This document shows, in pieces, positions 61,037 through 64,000 of a stretch of 64,000 bases of DNA (positions are counted from its first letter, which is position 1; every line of letters starts with the position of its first letter). A program made the position numbers and the translations under genes. The stretch is from WVZL01 sp041862375. GTDB taxonomy: Bacteria > Acidobacteriota > Aminicenantia > Aminicenantales > Aminicenantaceae. The notes under the pieces were generated by a model. It did not search any database. It was not told the origin of the DNA and saw only the letters and a list, made by a program, of their open reading frames with translations. The stretch lies in assembly GCA_041862375.1 (NCBI GenBank), contig JBGVTE010000141.1:1-64000 (forward strand), written 5' to 3'.

Positions 61037-61543
61037 TTATCTTATCTCAAAATCAACAATTTTAATTGCTGTTTTGCCCCTTAATTTATCTTTTAAGGTC
61101 GCTTTGAATTTGTATTTTCCTGGGGAGAGGCCAGTTAATGTAAGTGTATTTGTAGCATAAAGGTCCATAATAGGTATTTTTGTAGTGTAGTGAAAGCTTA
61201 AAGCATCTTTCTTTTCGAAGAGAAGTTTTCCTTCTTCTGAAAGTAGTGACATATCTTGAGTATACCAAATTTCATAGAGCCCGTTTTTTTTGCTTGTAAA
61301 AACATTGGCAGGTTCATAATAAATTAAGAGCGTTCCATCTTTCTCGACTACTGGCTCAGGAAGGGGGACATAAGAGGCGAAAGAGATGATGTTCGAACAG
61401 AGTGTGAAATTATTGAAACCAAGTTTATTTTTGTTTTGTATTTCAATAATTTTTACTTTGAGCTTAAGAATTTCATCCTCTTGGGCGAAGATTCCTGATA
61501 AGGTTAAGATAATAACAAACAGAATCGAGAGAATTCTCTTCAT
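61037..61543 (-). CDS. Secreted protein of unknown function
   Basis: About 168 residues, with a signal peptide (MKRILSILFVIILTLSGIFA) ending at a likely cleavage site before QEDEI. ATG 61543 was chosen because GGAGG lies 6 bases upstream; an upstream GTG would add only five residues. The mature part looks like an immunoglobulin-type beta sandwich (IYYEPANVFTSKKNGLYEIWYTQDMSLL, then TLTGLSPGKYKFKATLKDKLRGK). I do not recognise the family. It is divergent from the methyltransferase/MTHFR gene. Confidence 0.6.
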   Translation of the reverse strand: MKRILSILFVIILTLSGIFAQEDEILKLKVKIIEIQNKNKLGFNNFTLCSNIISFASYVPLPEPVVEKDGTLLIYYEPANVFTSKKNGLYEIWYTQDMSLLSEEGKLLFEKKDALSFHYTTKIPIMDLYATNTLTLTGLSPGKYKFKATLKDKLRGKTAIKIVDFEIR

Positions 61544-61578
61544 TTTTTCCTCCACAGAAAGAATTGACTTTCTAAATT

Positions 61579-63480
61579 ATGAGCTATTATAATTCTAAAA
61601 AAAATTATTTCAAGAATTTTCTTTGGAGGATTACTATTCACAATAACTTTTTAAAGTTGGTTCGCGAAAAAGTCCTCCTTTGCGATGGGGCTATGGGCAC
61701 TATGCTCTATAACAAAGGAGTCTACATTAATGCTTGTTTTGATGAGCTTAACCTCATAAATTCTGTGCTCGTGAAAGAAGTCCATCGCAATTACGTTCAG
61801 AGTGGAGTTGATATTATAGAGACTAACACATTTGGTGCAAATCGATATAAGTTAAAGAAGTTTGGGCTTGAAAATAAAGTTGCTGAGATAAACCGCCAGG
61901 GTGCTCTTCTCGCCAGAGAAGAAGCAGGATGTGAAATTTTTGTGGCTGGCTCAATCGGGCCTCTTGGAGTAAAGATTGAGCCTTGGGGACATGTTACTAT
62001 CCAAGAGGCTGAGGAGGCTTTTGAGGAACAAGCTGAAGCTCTTCTTGATGGAGGAGTGAATCTTTTTATACTTGAAACCTTTTCTGATGTAAACGAAATT
62101 CATCAAGCTATAAAAGCTATTCAAAAAATAAATCGGGAATTAGTTATTGTTGCCCAGATGACTATTAATGAAGACGGTGACAGCTTATACGGGACGACTC
62201 CAGAAATCTTTACTAAAAAGCTTGAAGAATGGGGAGCTCATATTATTGGCTTAAACTGCAGCGTAGGACCTGCTGCCATGCTTCAATGCATTGAGAGGAT
62301 GGCTCGGTTAACATCAATTCCTCTATCAGCTATGCCCAATGCAGGAGTGCCGAGAGAAATTGAGGGAAGAAATATTTATCTATGTTCTCCCGAATACATG
62401 GCTGAATATGCAAAAAGATTTATACTTAACGGAGTAAAAATAATAGGAGGGTGCTGCGGAACTACTCCTTCCCACATCAAAGCCATGAGAGCGGCTATTA
62501 AAGCTCTACAGCCGCCTAAAAGAACAGTAGTGCGCGTGACACTTCCGAAAGAGGAACCCGAAGTTAGAGAAAAAGTCAAGAAGAGAGACAAATCTAAAAT
62601 GGCCCGGAAATTGGAGGATAATGAGTTTGTAGTAAGCGTAGAAGTAGTTCCTCCTAGAGGATTTGATCCTTCCGCAGCTTTAGAAAAGGTAAGAATACTC
62701 GAACATTCTGGTATTGACTGTGTAAATATTCCCGATGGGCCAAGAGCTAGTGCTCGTATGAGCGCTATGGCACTGGCTCTTATTCTGAGTAGAGAAGCTA
62801 CAGTGGAAGTAATTCTCCATTATGCTTGTCGGGACAGGAATTTATTAAGTATGCAGTCAGACCTTTTTGGCTTGTATGCCCATGGGATTAATAATATTCT
62901 TGTAATAACTGGAGATCCTCCCAAGCTTGGCGACTATCCTGATGCTACAGCTGTCTTTGATGTTGATTCCATTGGCTTTACAAATGTAATAGACTCTCTC
63001 AATAGAGGCATTGATATAGGGGGAAGGAGGTTAGCTAACGCGACCGGTTTTCATGTAGGGGTGGCTGCAAATCCAGGAGCCATCAATCTTGACTATGAGA
63101 TATCTCGCTTTGAATTAAAAGTAGAGTCAGGAGCTGAGTTTGCCATTACCCAGCCTGTTTTTGACATTAAACTGCTTGAGAATTTTTTAAAGAGAATTGA
63201 CCACTGCCGAATACCAGTACTCGCAGGTATTTGGCCTTTGAGTAGCTTGCGGAATGCTGAGTTCATGCACAATGAAGTTCCTGGTGCAACTATCCCTCCA
63301 GAAGTGATGGAGAGAATACGAAGAGCTCAAGAAAAAGGTCCTAAAAGGGCAAGAGAGGAGGGTGTTACTATTGCCCAAGAAACGCTGGCTGCTATAAAAA
63401 AAGACATCCAGGGAGTCCAGATAAGTCCTCCCTTTGGCAAATACGAGCTGGCTTTAGAAGTCCTTAGCGTGTTGAGATAA
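61579..63480 (+). CDS. Bifunctional homocysteine S-methyltransferase/methylenetetrahydrofolate reductase
   Basis: A two-domain fusion of one-carbon metabolism. The N-terminal half (about 20-310) is a zinc-dependent methyltransferase with LCDGAMGTMLYN, GLNCSVGP and GGCCGTTPSHI supplying the zinc cysteines. The C-terminal half (about 345-620) is MTHFR with VSVEVVPPRGFDP, ITGDPPKLGDYP and FAITQPVFD. It would reduce methylene-THF and use the methyl group for methionine. ATG 61579 has no good ribosome site; a GGAGG at 61625-61629 sits six bases before an in-frame ATT at 61636, just ahead of the conserved NFLKLVREKVLLCDG block, so the true start is uncertain. A YitJ-type fusion. Confidence 0.93.
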   Translation: MSYYNSKKNYFKNFLWRITIHNNFLKLVREKVLLCDGAMGTMLYNKGVYINACFDELNLINSVLVKEVHRNYVQSGVDIIETNTFGANRYKLKKFGLENKVAEINRQGALLAREEAGCEIFVAGSIGPLGVKIEPWGHVTIQEAEEAFEEQAEALLDGGVNLFILETFSDVNEIHQAIKAIQKINRELVIVAQMTINEDGDSLYGTTPEIFTKKLEEWGAHIIGLNCSVGPAAMLQCIERMARLTSIPLSAMPNAGVPREIEGRNIYLCSPEYMAEYAKRFILNGVKIIGGCCGTTPSHIKAMRAAIKALQPPKRTVVRVTLPKEEPEVREKVKKRDKSKMARKLEDNEFVVSVEVVPPRGFDPSAALEKVRILEHSGIDCVNIPDGPRASARMSAMALALILSREATVEVILHYACRDRNLLSMQSDLFGLYAHGINNILVITGDPPKLGDYPDATAVFDVDSIGFTNVIDSLNRGIDIGGRRLANATGFHVGVAANPGAINLDYEISRFELKVESGAEFAITQPVFDIKLLENFLKRIDHCRIPVLAGIWPLSSLRNAEFMHNEVPGATIPPEVMERIRRAQEKGPKRAREEGVTIAQETLAAIKKDIQGVQISPPFGKYELALEVLSVLR

Positions 63481-63493
63481 AACGAGTTTTACG

Positions 63494-64000
63494 TTACTTT
63501 CTGGTGAGCTTTTCCAATTCAATGGCAGCATTTTGAGAGGCTTTTTTTTCCCCTAAGATTTTTTTTATTCTTAAGAAATTTGATATCATTTCTAATCTTT
63601 TTTCTTCAGAGGATAAAATTTCCTTTGCTTCTTGGAGAATGTTTTCTGGAGTAAAGTCCCTCTGAATTAATTCAGGTATGATTTTTTCCCCTGCGAGGAT
63701 ATTCACAATACTGTAATTTTTAATCCTGATGAATTTTACACCTGCATAGTAAGTGAGGGGAGAAAGGCGGTAGAAGGAAATTAATGGAGTTTCTAAAAGG
63801 GCAGATTCGAGATTAGCAGTTCCACAAGCTGAGAGGACGAGGTCACTCCAGGCAAGTGCGTTGTAGTTGTCCTCAATCAGAATTTTTAATTCATCAGGGC
63901 CTTGAGGAATAAAGCTTTGCACTACTCCTGCCTCAAGATTTTCAGCTAAAACGAGGACAAACTGAGTCTGGAATTCCCTTTTTATTTTATTAGCCGCCTT
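63494..64000 (-). CDS. lpxB: Lipid-A-disaccharide synthase (N-terminus cut by window edge)
   Basis: Joins the two lipid A sugars in outer-membrane synthesis. The visible C-terminal part of about 168 residues has SACGTANLESALLETPLISFYRLSPLTYYAGVKFIRI and SIVNILAGEKIIPELIQRDFTPENI, the conserved end of LpxB. The frame is open to the right edge at 64000, so the gene continues beyond the window. With lnt it supports a diderm envelope. Confidence 0.9.
   Translation of the reverse strand, partial: KAANKIKREFQTQFVLVLAENLEAGVVQSFIPQGPDELKILIEDNYNALAWSDLVLSACGTANLESALLETPLISFYRLSPLTYYAGVKFIRIKNYSIVNILAGEKIIPELIQRDFTPENILQEAKEILSSEEKRLEMISNFLRIKKILGEKKASQNAAIELEKLTRK

Overview
The window is about 64 kb of AT-rich bacterial chromosome, densely coded, with short intergenic gaps, many ATGA-type overlaps and recognisable sigma70-type promoters. 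Genes for lipid A synthesis (lpxB) and lipoprotein N-acylation (lnt) point to a cell with an outer membrane. The heterodisulfide-reductase and 2-oxoacid:ferredoxin oxidoreductase genes point to an anaerobe with ferredoxin-based metabolism. I cannot place it by sequence search. An uncultured anaerobic lineage such as Candidatus Aminicenantes is a guess from gene content only. No tRNA, rRNA, CRISPR array or intact transposase gene was seen.

Left part (1-15.2 kb): a truncated ABC-transporter ATPase and argS lie on the minus strand. Divergent from them is a plus-strand run gcvT-gcvH-gcvPA-gcvPB-glyQ-glyS, which joins the glycine cleavage system to both subunits of glycyl-tRNA synthetase. Next come a PKD-type surface or outer-membrane protein and a pair formed by a HEAT-repeat protein and an HD-GYP phosphodiesterase that seem to share an N-terminal domain.

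Central redox block (15.2-27.3 kb, minus strand): thirteen adjacent genes, in transcription order hdrC, hdrB, korD, korA, korB, korC, hdrA, mvhD/flxD, flxC-like, flxB-like, flxA-like, a 2Fe-2S/4Fe-4S fumarate-reductase-type subunit and a fumarate-reductase-type flavoprotein. They encode parts of a 2-oxoacid:ferredoxin oxidoreductase, a FlxABCD-HdrABC-type NADH/ferredoxin/disulfide electron-bifurcating complex and a soluble fumarate reductase. A promoter (TTGACA, 17 bp, TTTACT) with a 50-bp nested inverted repeat at its predicted start site precedes hdrC. I regard this as the most interesting system in the window.

27.3-34.2 kb: a spermidine-synthase-like membrane protein, a radical SAM enzyme of the AmmeMemoRadiSam type with a twin-arginine leader, a DUF362 protein and a divergent DUF6599-like secreted protein form an uncharacterised cluster, followed by an M24B aminopeptidase. 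34.4-39.6 kb: a signalling unit of REC-GGDEF, CheR, a hybrid histidine kinase and Hpt.

40-64 kb: mostly housekeeping genes (rnc, pyrR-pyrB-pyrC, ribF, mazG, prfB with a programmed +1 frameshift, lnt, SPOR, slipin, NfeD, HU, coaE, proS, pcm, a homocysteine methyltransferase/MTHFR fusion, lpxB). Among them is a small c-di-GMP-related island of two PilZ-type proteins around a LuxR-type regulator with a degenerate receiver. The GGDEF, HD-GYP and PilZ genes together give the window synthesis, breakdown and sensing parts for c-di-GMP. One-carbon metabolism is also represented twice, by the glycine cleavage genes and by the methyltransferase/MTHFR fusion.
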